This document shows positions 1 to 6,482 of a stretch of DNA of 36,379 bases, in pieces; position 1 is the stretch's first letter, and the number at the start of each line of letters is the position of its first letter. The notes under the pieces were generated by a model. The model ran no database searches, was not told the DNA's origin, and worked only from the letters and a program-made list of their open reading frames with translations. Origin of the DNA: an uncultured Prochlorococcus sp. (GTDB lineage Bacteria; Cyanobacteriota; Cyanobacteriia; PCC-6307; Cyanobiaceae); assembly GCA_902622705.1 (NCBI GenBank), contig CACNQT010000011.1, forward strand, positions 1-36,379, read 5' to 3'. Made by a program: the position numbers and the translations under genes.

Positions 1-61
1 TTTTCATTTGATTTATTTCACTCACAACTAATTTAGCTATTAATTCTTAATCCCGATCTAT

Positions 62-1117
62 CTATTTTAATAATTCTACTGCTACAACAAGATTTCCTAA
101 AAGTCCGTTCAAAATATTTAGTTGTTCTTTACTACCAAATGCTATTAACACCTGACCCGGTTGAAGTATGAAATCACCTCCAGGATTAGTAAACAACTTT
201 TCATTTTCTTTAATAGCTAATATTTTAGCCCCACTTTTTTTCCCTATGCCTAGTTCAGAAAGTGATCTTTTCTCTGCAGTTTCAAAAAGACTAATATCAT
301 TACTTAATTCAAACTCTTCAATTTCGCATTCACTTCCAGCGAGAAGATCTAGAAAGTCAATAGCAATCGGTCTTAAGGCCATTGATGCCATTGCTCTTCC
401 AGCAGCTATATAAGGACTAACAACAATACTTGCTCCAGCTAATCTCAATTTGCTTGCAGCTTCTTCAGTGCCTGCTCTTGCTATTACTCTTATAGAACTT
501 CTTATCCCTTTAGCACTTAAAACCACATATAAATTTGCAGCATCATTGGGCAAAGTAACAACCAAACTTTTGCATTTTTCTAATCCTGCCAGTTTTAACG
601 TCTCATCAAGAGTTGCATCAGCACAAAGAACTTCTAAACCATTTTCTTCAGCAATCTTTTTTCTATCTTCATCACTCTCAACTACAATAATTGGAATGTT
701 TTGCGTTTTTATCTGATTAGATATTTCCTGACCTACCCTCCCATATCCGCACAAAATTACATGATTTTCCATTTTTCTAAGAAGTCTTTTAAAACGTAAT
801 TCGTTTACTCTTTGAAAATAGCCGGATTCGAATAATCTTACAGCTTTTTGAAAGGTAAATTGAATAAATATCAATCCGCCAACGATTACTAAAATAGTTA
901 CGATTCTGCCTTCAGGACTTAAAGGTTGAACTTCTCCAAAACCAATAGTGGTTATTGTGATCAGAACCATCCATAAGCAATCACTCCATTCCCATCCCTC
1001 TGTTATTCGATAACCAATTGCACCTAAAAAAAACAGAAAGAATAAAGAATAAATAAGACCAAACCAAGGCCTTAAATAGTCTTTAATGAAATAGAACTCA
1101 AATAATCTAAGCTTCAT
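62..1117 (-). CDS. Potassium channel, two-helix pore with RCK/TrkA-N domain
   Basis: The 351-residue protein is a bacterial two-transmembrane K+ channel subunit with a cytoplasmic RCK regulatory module, expected to move K+ across the inner membrane as a tetramer. Helix 1 covers about residues 15-36 and helix 2 about 72-90, with the selectivity filter TIGFG at 57-61 between them. A Rossmann nucleotide-binding motif, CGYGRVGQ, starts the RCK domain at about residue 123, and the last 80 residues look like a TrkA-C domain. Length and layout match the MthK/Kch class. The gene stands alone on the minus strand, and its ATG is at 1117. The sequence does not show the regulating ligand (Ca2+, NAD(H) or other). 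Confidence 0.9.
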   Translation of the reverse strand: MKLRLFEFYFIKDYLRPWFGLIYSLFFLFFLGAIGYRITEGWEWSDCLWMVLITITTIGFGEVQPLSPEGRIVTILVIVGGLIFIQFTFQKAVRLFESGYFQRVNELRFKRLLRKMENHVILCGYGRVGQEISNQIKTQNIPIIVVESDEDRKKIAEENGLEVLCADATLDETLKLAGLEKCKSLVVTLPNDAANLYVVLSAKGIRSSIRVIARAGTEEAASKLRLAGASIVVSPYIAAGRAMASMALRPIAIDFLDLLAGSECEIEEFELSNDISLFETAEKRSLSELGIGKKSGAKILAIKENEKLFTNPGGDFILQPGQVLIAFGSKEQLNILNGLLGNLVVAVELLK

Positions 1118-1300
1118 ATCCTTTATTATCGTTAACTATTCAAAAATTTCAAAAAAATTTTCTATTATGTTCTTAAAACTGTTTATTTTTTTAAGTGATA
1201 TATATATTAAGCAGGATAATAATATTTATTTTCGTAGCTGTATGCATTAAACAAATGGTAACTGTCTCAGCTCTTATTTAATGCTTCATTAAAAATTAAA

Positions 1301-1432
1301 CTAAGGTTTTACTTGTACCGATTCAATTAGAAAATCAGAAGCTGCTTTTAACCAATCAGCGACTGTAAGACGAAGGTCAGGTTGAGAATATACAAGCGCG
1401 ACAATAATTCCAACTAAGATTATCTTTACCAT
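1301..1432 (-). CDS. Small single-helix membrane protein, 43 aa
   Basis: This short open frame, ATG at 1432 and TAG at 1301-1303, encodes 43 residues. It begins MVKIILVGIIVALVYSQPD, a hydrophobic helix of about 15 residues, followed by an amphipathic stretch containing VADWLKAASDFL. I do not recognise it. It lies in a gap between larger minus-strand genes, as is common for small membrane proteins in picocyanobacteria. No clear ribosome binding site is visible. The protein-like pattern (hydrophobic helix, then charged tail) and lack of an overlapping gene support it, but nothing shows that it is expressed. Confidence 0.45.
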   Translation of the reverse strand: MVKIILVGIIVALVYSQPDLRLTVADWLKAASDFLIESVQVKP

Positions 1433-1509
1433 GGCATTTCAAATATTCTTATGAATTAAAGCACAACTATTTAGTAAAAAGAACCTTTAATTTATAAAAA
1501 ATAGATTAA

Positions 1510-1908
1510 TTAAAATTTCTCTAATTGATTAAATAAGTATTCTACTCTTCTAAGATTTACACCTAAATCAGATTGACCTAATCTTGCTGCAGATCTTATC
1601 TGAATAATGCCTTTTGACCTATCTACATAACTTCTTAAATCAAGCTTTAAAATTTCGAGGTCATCTGGAAATCTAAAAATTAAGCTTCTACAAACACCTC
1701 TCCAATAATTTCTACCACTTTCAATAACTTCTGTACGAGGTAAACCTTCTGCTAGAGAAACAAGTTGAATAAACTTTTGATCAACATTTATAAGTTTCTT
1801 TTCTACTAAGACACTATTTAATGGATTAGTTATTGGAGCAAGACCTTGGATGGAAGAAACCATATTTTTTAAGAACGATGTAGATGTTCTAACCGATTTC
1901 ATACACAA
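1510..1908 (-). CDS. Conserved-looking hypothetical protein, 132 aa
   Basis: The protein is soluble, with no membrane segment, and rich in Arg, Leu and Ser. Residues about 50-125 contain EGLPRTEVIESGRNYWRGV, then IRSAARLGQSDLGVNLRRVE, which look helical and could bind nucleic acid or protein. I cannot assign a family. Its ATG at 1908 is followed by a second ATG two codons later (MCMKS), so the exact start is open. It is the last gene of a minus-strand run with the small genes at 1985-2603, with a gap of 76 bases. Confidence 0.65.
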   Translation of the reverse strand: MCMKSVRTSTSFLKNMVSSIQGLAPITNPLNSVLVEKKLINVDQKFIQLVSLAEGLPRTEVIESGRNYWRGVCRSLIFRFPDDLEILKLDLRSYVDRSKGIIQIRSAARLGQSDLGVNLRRVEYLFNQLEKF

Positions 1909-1984
1909 AGTGAGAGGAAAAATTAAAGAATTTACCCATAAATTTGATCTCTTTATAAAGATTCCTTATTTTGTGTTCAAAATT

Positions 1985-2122
1985 CTAAAACTTGAGATTT
2001 TTTATTGTTTTTTTTGATAAAGATGGTTGCCTACTTTGCTTACTATTTATTTTCTTAACCCAATAAAAAACTCCCGCAAACAAAAATATTTCAACAATAA
2101 TTCCAACCTTTATTAAACTCAT
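1985..2122 (-). CDS. Small membrane protein, 45 aa
   Basis: The frame runs from ATG at 2122 to TAG at 1985-1987. An N-terminal hydrophobic helix (IKVGIIVEIFLFAGVFYWV, residues 4-22) is followed by a strongly basic tail rich in Lys, Ser and Gln, so the positive-inside rule puts the C terminus in the cytoplasm. A GAGGA sequence about eight bases before the ATG is a good ribosome binding site and decides the start. I do not recognise a family. It follows the 28-codon frame at 2126-2212 by three bases, suggesting co-transcription with the genes upstream. Confidence 0.55.
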   Translation of the reverse strand: MSLIKVGIIVEIFLFAGVFYWVKKINSKQSRQPSLSKKTIKNLKF

Positions 2123-2125
2123 TTT

Positions 2126-2212
2126 TTATCCTCTTTTTTCTTGTTGGTGCCTTCTATAATATGGTCCTAGGATATTTAATAACCATTTCTTAAATGATTT
2201 TAACGGTTTCAT
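2126..2212 (-). CDS. Possible 28-residue basic peptide
   Basis: This very short frame lies between the stop of the 127-residue gene (2220) and the start of the 45-residue gene (2122). It encodes a basic amphipathic peptide beginning MKPLKSFKKWLLNILGPYY. Its stop codon overlaps the ribosome binding site of the next gene, an arrangement typical of coupled genes. Tight packing and codon sense are the only support. It could be chance. Confidence 0.3.
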   Translation of the reverse strand: MKPLKSFKKWLLNILGPYYRRHQQEKRG

Positions 2213-2219
2213 AGTCTAT

Positions 2220-2603
2220 TTACTTGCCTTTTCTCCACATACTCCTCCCTTTAATGAGATCCTCTATATTTGGCCAAGCTGCTATTAATTCTTTAAGTGC
2301 CTTTCTATTAGGAGTATAGAAAATACATGACGATGCACTTATTAAATAAAGTATGAACCACAACTTACTTTCTGAATAAGCTAAAAACAAAGAGAAAAGA
2401 AAACTGCCTATAAAGAAAAAGAAAAATGTCCTATTTACTATTTCTAATGGACTTCTTTTAAGTCTGTAAAATTTAGCCTTTTTTTTGTCTGATTCATTAT
2501 CTTTCAGAAATTTACTTTCGTAGGAATTAATTATTTCTTCTTCTAGAACTTTTTCGTACTCTAAATTATCAATTGGATCACTTTTGTCCTTTTTATTTTT
2601 CAT
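2220..2603 (-). CDS. Hypothetical membrane protein, 127 aa
   Basis: An N-terminal third of about 50 charged residues (Lys, Asp, Glu) is followed by two adjacent hydrophobic helices at about 57-75 (a Phe-rich segment after NRTFFFFFIGSF) and 80-96, then a cytoplasmic-type tail with ALKELIAAWPNIEDLIKG. The two helices form a hairpin in the membrane with both ends on the same side. I do not recognise a family. It leads a small minus-strand cluster with the frames at 2126-2212 and 1985-2122. Start is the ATG at 2603. Confidence 0.6.
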   Translation of the reverse strand: MKNKKDKSDPIDNLEYEKVLEEEIINSYESKFLKDNESDKKKAKFYRLKRSPLEIVNRTFFFFFIGSFLFSLFLAYSESKLWFILYLISASSCIFYTPNRKALKELIAAWPNIEDLIKGRSMWRKGK

Positions 2604-2886
2604 TGAAATTTCTTCAGTAAAAATATGGTAACTAATTTAAGGTATTTTAAAAAGTATCAAATTTTATCTGTTAACTTGAGCTATACGAACAGATCATGGT
2701 TTTGAAAATACTTCAAAATTGTCTTATTTATAAAAGATAAATTAGTCAAAATATTCTTTTTAATTTTCCCAAATCTTTCGGTCATTTAAAACAATCACTT
2801 CTATATACTTCATAGCATTAATTAAATTGGGAGGCAATATCTAAATATAGAGTTAAGATAGTTAAGAGGTTTTAAAAATAATCGAT

Positions 2887-3198
2887 ATGCAAAGGTATTT
2901 GATTTCCTACGAATTTACAGATGGCGAGGATCAAGAAGAAGGGGCCGAAATGTTAATTAATTGGTACGAATCAGGTGGTCCCCAAAACCGACCTGAAAAC
3001 TATGAGGTTCATTCTTGGATTTTTATGGTTCAAAATGGGATTGGACATTCTGTAGTAAGTGCAGATTCTCTTGAGACAATTTGGAAGCAATGGCATCCTT
3101 GGAGAAGGTTAATGGATATAAGTATTCAGCCTTGTATGGATCTTGATGAGACAGTCGGATTATTCAAAAAACAAAAAATGAATACACGGATAGTCTAA
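2887..3198 (+). CDS. DUF3303-like small protein
   Basis: This 103-residue soluble protein begins MQRYLISYEFTDGEDQEEGA and resembles the DUF3303 family of marine picocyanobacteria: a ferredoxin-like small fold opening with a beta strand, a central WIFMVQNGIGHSVV segment, and a W-rich stretch IWKQWHPWRRLMDISIQP near residue 75. The biochemical function of the family is not known to me. It is a lone plus-strand gene with a long upstream gap. A purine-rich sequence, TTAAGAGGTTT, lies about 20 bases before the ATG, too far to be a clear ribosome binding site. Confidence 0.7.
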   Translation: MQRYLISYEFTDGEDQEEGAEMLINWYESGGPQNRPENYEVHSWIFMVQNGIGHSVVSADSLETIWKQWHPWRRLMDISIQPCMDLDETVGLFKKQKMNTRIV

Positions 3199-3293
3199 AA
3201 ATATTCCTAACTCCTAAATATAAATTTCTTTTTAGTAGCACCTAATACTACATACATATTTCACCGCGTTAAAAAGGATAAGATTTATTTTCC

Positions 3294-3488
3294 ATGATGA
3301 ATGATTCTTATCACATTTACTTCAAAGGAGAGATTCTTTTCAAGAATTTAAGTAAAGATGAATTCGAATTTGTTTGGGGAAAACTTTATACTTCTTATAT
3401 AAATGCCTTAAATAAAGATCTGACTTATGAATTAATTAGCGAAAGCAATATTAACGAGCCGGCATTTAACCTTGATCCATCTTTCTAA
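3294..3488 (+). CDS. Small soluble hypothetical protein, 64 aa
   Basis: The product is acidic and soluble, with a strand-helix pattern: YHIYFKGEILFKNL, then EFEFVWGKLYTSYINAL, then a C terminus ending NLDPSF. Two consecutive ATG codons (3294 and 3297) are possible starts; the second is equally plausible. I have seen this pattern in small picocyanobacterial proteins but cannot name a family. It converges with the gene at 3509-3751, with 20 bases between the stops. Confidence 0.5.
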   Translation: MMNDSYHIYFKGEILFKNLSKDEFEFVWGKLYTSYINALNKDLTYELISESNINEPAFNLDPSF

Positions 3489-3508
3489 ATAAAGAATTTA
3501 ATCCAAGA

Positions 3509-3751
3509 TCATGAATAGAACAAGAAAAGTCGTTTCTCTTTTATTTTAAGAAACTCTTTTTCTTCTTTAGTAATATCCAGACCTATTTTATTAGCCTCAT
3601 TCTCTACGTTTGAACTACAAGTTTCATAGTTCTTCTCTCTTTTAATAAGGGCAACAATACCAATATATGTTATGAACCAAATAAAGTGATCAGTTTCTCC
3701 AATTGGCTCATCTTTTAAAGAATCATTGATCAAATCATATGTTGAATCCAT
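3509..3751 (-). CDS. Small hypothetical protein, 80 aa
   Basis: This acidic protein has a short hydrophobic stretch in the first half (HFIWFITYIGIVALI, residues about 22-36), possibly a membrane-associated helix, then a charged helical C-terminal half ending KRLFLFYS. No family is recognised. Its start (3751) lies 23 bases after the stop of the gene at 3775-4011, so the two probably share a transcript. Confidence 0.5.
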   Translation of the reverse strand: MDSTYDLINDSLKDEPIGETDHFIWFITYIGIVALIKREKNYETCSSNVENEANKIGLDITKEEKEFLKIKEKRLFLFYS

Positions 3752-3774
3752 TTAATTTATTTATAAGATATTTT

Positions 3775-4011
3775 TTAAATGCCCCCATTGCAATACCTTA
3801 TTGACTCAGAAATGGTCCCACCATCTTCAATAATTTCGGCAACACATTTATTGAAAAGTTTAGACTCTTTTTTTACTGAACAGAATCCAAAAGCAATTGC
3901 AGCTAAAGCTACTGCAGATATGAAACTAGAACCTAGTTGTATAAAACCATAGGCGTACATAATTTTTTTGTTTCTAGAACTTTTTTTTGAATCTTTTTTT
4001 TCTTCTGTCAT
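3775..4011 (-). CDS. Small membrane protein with conserved-looking Cys pair, 78 aa
   Basis: A very basic N terminus (residues 1-17) precedes a hydrophobic helix at about 18-44. The outer part then contains KKESKLFNKCVAEI and ends YCNGGI, so two cysteines lie on the same side after the helix. The protein at 11411-11668 has the same layout (one helix, a KEAKYKNQC segment, then a second Cys near the end), so both may belong to one loose family. Function is unknown; the cysteines could form a disulfide outside the cytoplasm. Start is the ATG at 4011. Confidence 0.5.
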   Translation of the reverse strand: MTEEKKDSKKSSRNKKIMYAYGFIQLGSSFISAVALAAIAFGFCSVKKESKLFNKCVAEIIEDGGTISESIRYCNGGI

Positions 4012-4543
4012 TAGTAATTTTTAAGTTGCTTTAATCTATCTGAATAATTTTAGGTTTGAGAAATATTTGCATAGAGAAAACCGAATTAAACAATTTTTTG
4101 ATCATCTAAGACAAAATTTAAAAATTTCAAGTTTAGATTGATTTTTCTTCACCTTAATTTTTAAATTGATACATCACGAAGAAAAAACTCTTTAAATTTT
4201 TTATCAACATGAGCTTCCTGAAAAGATATTTTATCTTTTTTAAAAAGTAATGATCCCACAGTTATAACAAGAGATTATGTGATTTTTAAACTATATTTTA
4301 TTTTTTTTGATGAAGTATTAATACTTAAAAATTTTTCTAGAAAAGCTTGTTTTGATAATGCTCCCGGAGAGTTATCCACTTTTTGAGCGTTTTTCAACAG
4401 GGTTTTCCACAATGTGTTGATTAAATTTGAATTTCTATGTGCAAAATAAAATATTATCTTCTTTTAAGAAAAACTATCCACAAATTTTTTTGGGGATCAC
4501 TATGATTTTAATCGTCTTTTAATAATTTAAAATTTCAAATTTT
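4012..4543. other. Gene-free AT-rich stretch of 532 bases
   Basis: I see no convincing open frame on either strand between the divergent genes at 3775-4011 and 4544-4669. The left half is plain AT-rich sequence. The right part (4372-4482) holds a cluster of DnaA-box-like nonamers, listed separately. A long gene-free stretch is unusual for this compact genome, so it probably has a DNA-level role. Confidence 0.6.
4372..4482 (+). promoter_or_regulatory. Cluster of four DnaA-box-like nonamers
   Basis: Within 111 bases four sequences close to the DnaA consensus TTATCCACA lie in the same orientation: TTATCCACT at 4372-4380, TTTTCAACA at 4391-4399, TTTTCCACA at 4403-4411 and CTATCCACA at 4474-4482. 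TTTTCCACA is a box form I associate with cyanobacteria. The surrounding DNA is AT-rich and gene-free. The cluster could bind DnaA for titration or regulation, or be part of an origin. No dnaA or dnaN gene lies in the window. Binding is inferred from sequence only. Confidence 0.5.
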
Positions 4544-4669
4544 ATGAATCTAAATAAGACACAAAAAATTTTAACTCCTGAAGTTAAAAGAGAATTGGAA
4601 AGATCTAAGCTCGAAGTACTTACTAACGAAAATGATTTTTTAGTAAAAAACCTTAAAAAAGCTGGTTGA
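4544..4669 (+). CDS. 41-residue helical protein, paralogue of the gene at 8470
   Basis: The frame runs from ATG at 4544 to TGA at 4667-4669. The product is highly charged and predicted fully helical, ending TNENDFLVKNLKKAG. The 57-residue protein at 8470-8643 carries TENERLVKSLKKSG at the equivalent place, so the two share a C-terminal signature of about 14 residues with a coiled-coil-like spacing of Leu and Val. That similarity between independent loci is the main support for both. Function is unknown. Confidence 0.55.
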   Translation: MNLNKTQKILTPEVKRELERSKLEVLTNENDFLVKNLKKAG

Positions 4670-4825
4670 TTTACTAAAAAGTAAAATTATTTTTTAAATA
4701 AATTTTCTAAACTTCCACTCAAGACAAAATAATGTTTTCCTAAATTAATAATTTTAAGCTATCAAATATAAAATTTCTATTAAATAAACAAATTTACACT
4801 CTTTACACTAAACATTTAAGATAAG

Positions 4826-4869
4826 TTCTAGTTATATTAATCCAATCTCAGTTAGAGATCAGACTAGAA
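4826..4869. other. Nested inverted repeats in intergenic DNA
   Basis: TTCTAGT at 4826-4832 is exactly complementary to ACTAGAA at 4863-4869. Between them a second hairpin, ATCTC (4845-4849) and GAGAT (4855-4859) with a five-base loop, can form. No run of T follows, so it is not an ordinary terminator. It lies about 80 bases before the zinc-finger gene at 4951 and could be a leader structure, a small RNA or a binding site. Confidence 0.35.
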
Positions 4870-4950
4870 ATATAAACGGAAAACTCTAAATTTTATTTAA
4901 ATTATTTAACAACAGTTTTCCCTGTATCCACTCTATAGCCTCTGCAAAAG

Positions 4951-5202
4951 ATGAATAATCAAGAACTAAAGGTCAATTATAAAAAGCTTTTAAATAAAGC
5001 TGCTCAAGCAAACGGTCGTAAAGAAACTGTTTTTTACTTAAATCGTGCTGCTAAAATCAAGTCAAAGCTATATTCAACCACTAAAGTGAACTGCTTTAGA
5101 TGTAATGGAGTAGGTTTTTTAAGGGTTTCAATAGTTGAAACTAAAACCTGTTTATCTTGTTATGGGAAGGGTTTCTTAAATAAAGAAAATCTAAAGCTTT
5201 AA
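4951..5202 (+). CDS. DnaJ-type zinc-finger small protein, 83 aa
   Basis: The C-terminal half carries two CxxCxGxG-type repeats, CFRCNGVGFL at about residues 48-57 and CLSCYGKGFL at about 67-76. This is the zinc-binding unit of the DnaJ cysteine-rich region, with one Zn2+ held by four cysteines. There is no J domain and no client-binding domain. The first 45 residues are basic and helical (KKLLNKAAQANGRKETVFYL). It may be a small zinc-ribbon protein acting on proteins or RNA; similar motifs occur in photosystem-assembly factors of the BSD2/PSA2 type, but that link is only an analogy. Confidence 0.65.
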   Translation: MNNQELKVNYKKLLNKAAQANGRKETVFYLNRAAKIKSKLYSTTKVNCFRCNGVGFLRVSIVETKTCLSCYGKGFLNKENLKL

Positions 5203-5220
5203 AACAATCTTGATTTATTA

Positions 5221-5376
5221 ATGAAAGATCTCATTCAAACTCATAAAAAATTAATTAAAACAGTCAAACAGCAAATGGGTTTTTCGGATTATGGTATGTA
5301 CTGGCTTGCATTCCTAGAAGGGGGTTTAACTGTTTGGTTTCTTGATAAAATATTTTTTCACTGGTTAAAATTTTAA
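5221..5376 (+). CDS. Small membrane-associated protein, 51 aa
   Basis: ATG at 5221 and TAA at 5374-5376 enclose 51 codons. A basic amphipathic N terminus (MKDLIQTHKKLIKTVKQQMG) is followed by an aromatic, hydrophobic segment, YWLAFLEGGLTVWFLDKIFF, that may sit in the membrane. It starts 18 bases after the zinc-finger gene and is probably co-transcribed with it. I do not recognise a family. Confidence 0.5.
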   Translation: MKDLIQTHKKLIKTVKQQMGFSDYGMYWLAFLEGGLTVWFLDKIFFHWLKF

Positions 5377-5466
5377 TTCTGATTCAACGTTAGAAATTTC
5401 TATAGGTATTAAATTAATTAATCTATCGAAATCGTTTAAAAAGTTGTAACATGTTAGAAAACTTTT

Positions 5467-5694
5467 ATGCAATTATTGGGATTAATCCTTCTTCTAGCTA
5501 GTAGCTGGTATTTATGGAAATTAACATCAAACTTTCTTGATGAACCAACAAAAAAAGAGTTGGCTAAAAGTTTTAATAACCTCAAAGATAAATTCTCTGA
5601 AGGAAAAAAGAATTTCTCTAAAACAAAAATAAGTGAAGCTTGGGAAAAATACAAAGATGAAGGTGGAGCTTTATCTAATAAAGAAAAAAGCTAG
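5467..5694 (+). CDS. Single-helix membrane protein with basic tail, 75 aa
   Basis: An N-terminal hydrophobic helix (LLGLILLLASSWYLWKL, residues 3-19) acts as an anchor or uncleaved signal. The rest is a charged helical domain with KKELAKSFNNLKDKF and SEAWEKYKDEGG, facing one side of the membrane. Start is the ATG at 5467. The stop codon TAG overlaps the GTG start of the next gene by one base, so translation of the two is likely coupled. No family is recognised. Confidence 0.6.
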   Translation: MQLLGLILLLASSWYLWKLTSNFLDEPTKKELAKSFNNLKDKFSEGKKNFSKTKISEAWEKYKDEGGALSNKEKS

Positions 5695-5948
5695 TGTACT
5701 TTTTTATTATTACAAGTTTCACTAAAGATATTTCTAGAATTGATCTAATTGGTATTTTGATTGGTCATATAATTTTTGGTGTTGCACTGACACAGCTTTT
5801 AGATTGGAGGTGGTTGAAGAACCTCATGAGTGAAGAAGATAAAACAAGGATGCTTAAAAGTTATACATGGAAAGACTTATTAGTTGATGGAGCAATTGTA
5901 ACGGTAGTTCTAGGTATAATCTTTTTAATAATTAGCATTTTTCTATAA
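5694..5948 (+). CDS. Two-helix small membrane protein, 84 aa
   Basis: The product has two hydrophobic helices at about residues 18-36 (LIGILIGHIIFGVALTQLL) and 63-84, separated by an acidic-basic loop with LMSEEDKTRMLKSYTWKDLL. Both termini should be on the same side. The start is taken as GTG at 5694-5696, overlapping the upstream stop by one base; no better start lies near. It is followed without a gap by the 35-residue gene at 5949. Function is unknown. Confidence 0.55.
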   Translation: MYFFIITSFTKDISRIDLIGILIGHIIFGVALTQLLDWRWLKNLMSEEDKTRMLKSYTWKDLLVDGAIVTVVLGIIFLIISIFL

Positions 5949-6056
5949 ATGAACGTAACTTTCATACTTTTAATTTTTTTAATGGGTTCAATCGTGTTTT
6001 TTACTCAAATAATAAATTCCATAGAAAAAACCAGAATAAATGACAGAAGTAACTAG
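5949..6056 (+). CDS. 35-residue membrane peptide
   Basis: The ATG follows the previous stop directly (TAA at 5946-5948). The first 20 residues (MNVTFILLIFLMGSIVFFTQ) are one hydrophobic helix, followed by a short charged tail. It overlaps the start of the next small gene by 17 bases. It belongs to a plus-strand run of small membrane genes from 5467 to 6141. Nothing identifies a function. Confidence 0.45.
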   Translation: MNVTFILLIFLMGSIVFFTQIINSIEKTRINDRSN

Positions 6057-6141
6057 CAACTCCTCAACTGGGTGGTATTTAATCGCTTTGGTAAGCACTT
6101 TATCTTTTTTAGCATTAATTTATTTCGGCCAAAAAAGATAG
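6040..6141 (+). CDS. 33-residue single-helix membrane peptide
   Basis: The frame from ATG 6040 to TAG 6139-6141 gives a short polar N terminus (MTEVTSNSSTGW) and a hydrophobic helix (YLIALVSTLSFLALIYFG) ending in a basic QKR tail. The shape resembles small thylakoid or plasma-membrane subunits of cyanobacteria, but I cannot match it to a known photosystem or cytochrome subunit. The transcript probably ends at the hairpin at 6178-6210. Confidence 0.5.
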   Translation: MTEVTSNSSTGWYLIALVSTLSFLALIYFGQKR

Positions 6142-6177
6142 ATTAAATTTTCAAAGACTATTTAAATTCATAAAAAA

Positions 6178-6210
6178 AGCCCTGCAAATATTTAAGATGC
6201 AGAGCTTTTG
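6178..6210. terminator. Bidirectional hairpin terminator
   Basis: AGCCCTGCA (6178-6186) pairs with TGCAGAGCT (6198-6206), leaving one internal mismatch and an 11-base loop. A run of A precedes it and four T follow it. It can end the small-gene transcript coming from 5467-6141 and also transcripts from the opposite strand. Confidence 0.65.
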
Positions 6211-6243
6211 ATTATTAAGTGATTGATTTATATAAATCTATTG

Positions 6244-6381
6244 ATGGTAAAACCTTTTTTCTTAATTAAAGAAAAAGAGACCGATGAATATGATGAAGAT
6301 ACTGAATTCACGGTCTCTTTGATAACCGCATTTTTCGGTAGATACGACAATGAATCACCTCCTTTACTAATGTTTTTTTAA
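6244..6381 (+). CDS. Possible 45-residue acidic protein
   Basis: This open frame begins MVKPFFLIKEKETDEYDEDT, has a central hydrophobic segment (FTVSLITAFFG) and ends PPLLMFF. Codon sense looks protein-like, but there is no ribosome binding site. The first half overlaps a strong hairpin that reads as a minus-strand terminator (6274-6320). It may be real, or the frame may be a by-product of the hairpin. Confidence 0.3.
   Translation: MVKPFFLIKEKETDEYDEDTEFTVSLITAFFGRYDNESPPLLMFF
6274..6320 (-). terminator. Strong hairpin, terminator-like on the minus strand
   Basis: AAAGAGACCG (6274-6283) is exactly complementary to CGGTCTCTTT (6311-6320); TGAAT (6285-6289) and ATTCA (6306-6310) extend the stem past a single unpaired base. 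Read on the minus strand the stem is followed by TTTTTCTTT, a good intrinsic terminator for the oxidoreductase gene transcribed from 7148. A smaller hairpin, ACCG with CGGT, lies just beside it at about 6325-6339. A stable small RNA is an alternative. Confidence 0.55.
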
Positions 6382-6482
6382 ACATAACTAAAAGAATTGA
6401 ACAAGGAAAGAAATTCGTTAAAAATTTAAAAGTTTTTTAACAAATTAACGATATAAATCTCTTCAACACAAAGGTTAAAGTA

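Noticed and set aside
168-716. Plus-strand open frames inside the potassium channel gene
   Set aside because: They are antisense shadows of a gene with clear pore and RCK motifs.
2760-2813. 17-codon minus-strand frame starting MKYIEVIVLNDRKIWEN
   Set aside because: It looks protein-like but is too short, has no ribosome binding site and has no neighbour to support it.
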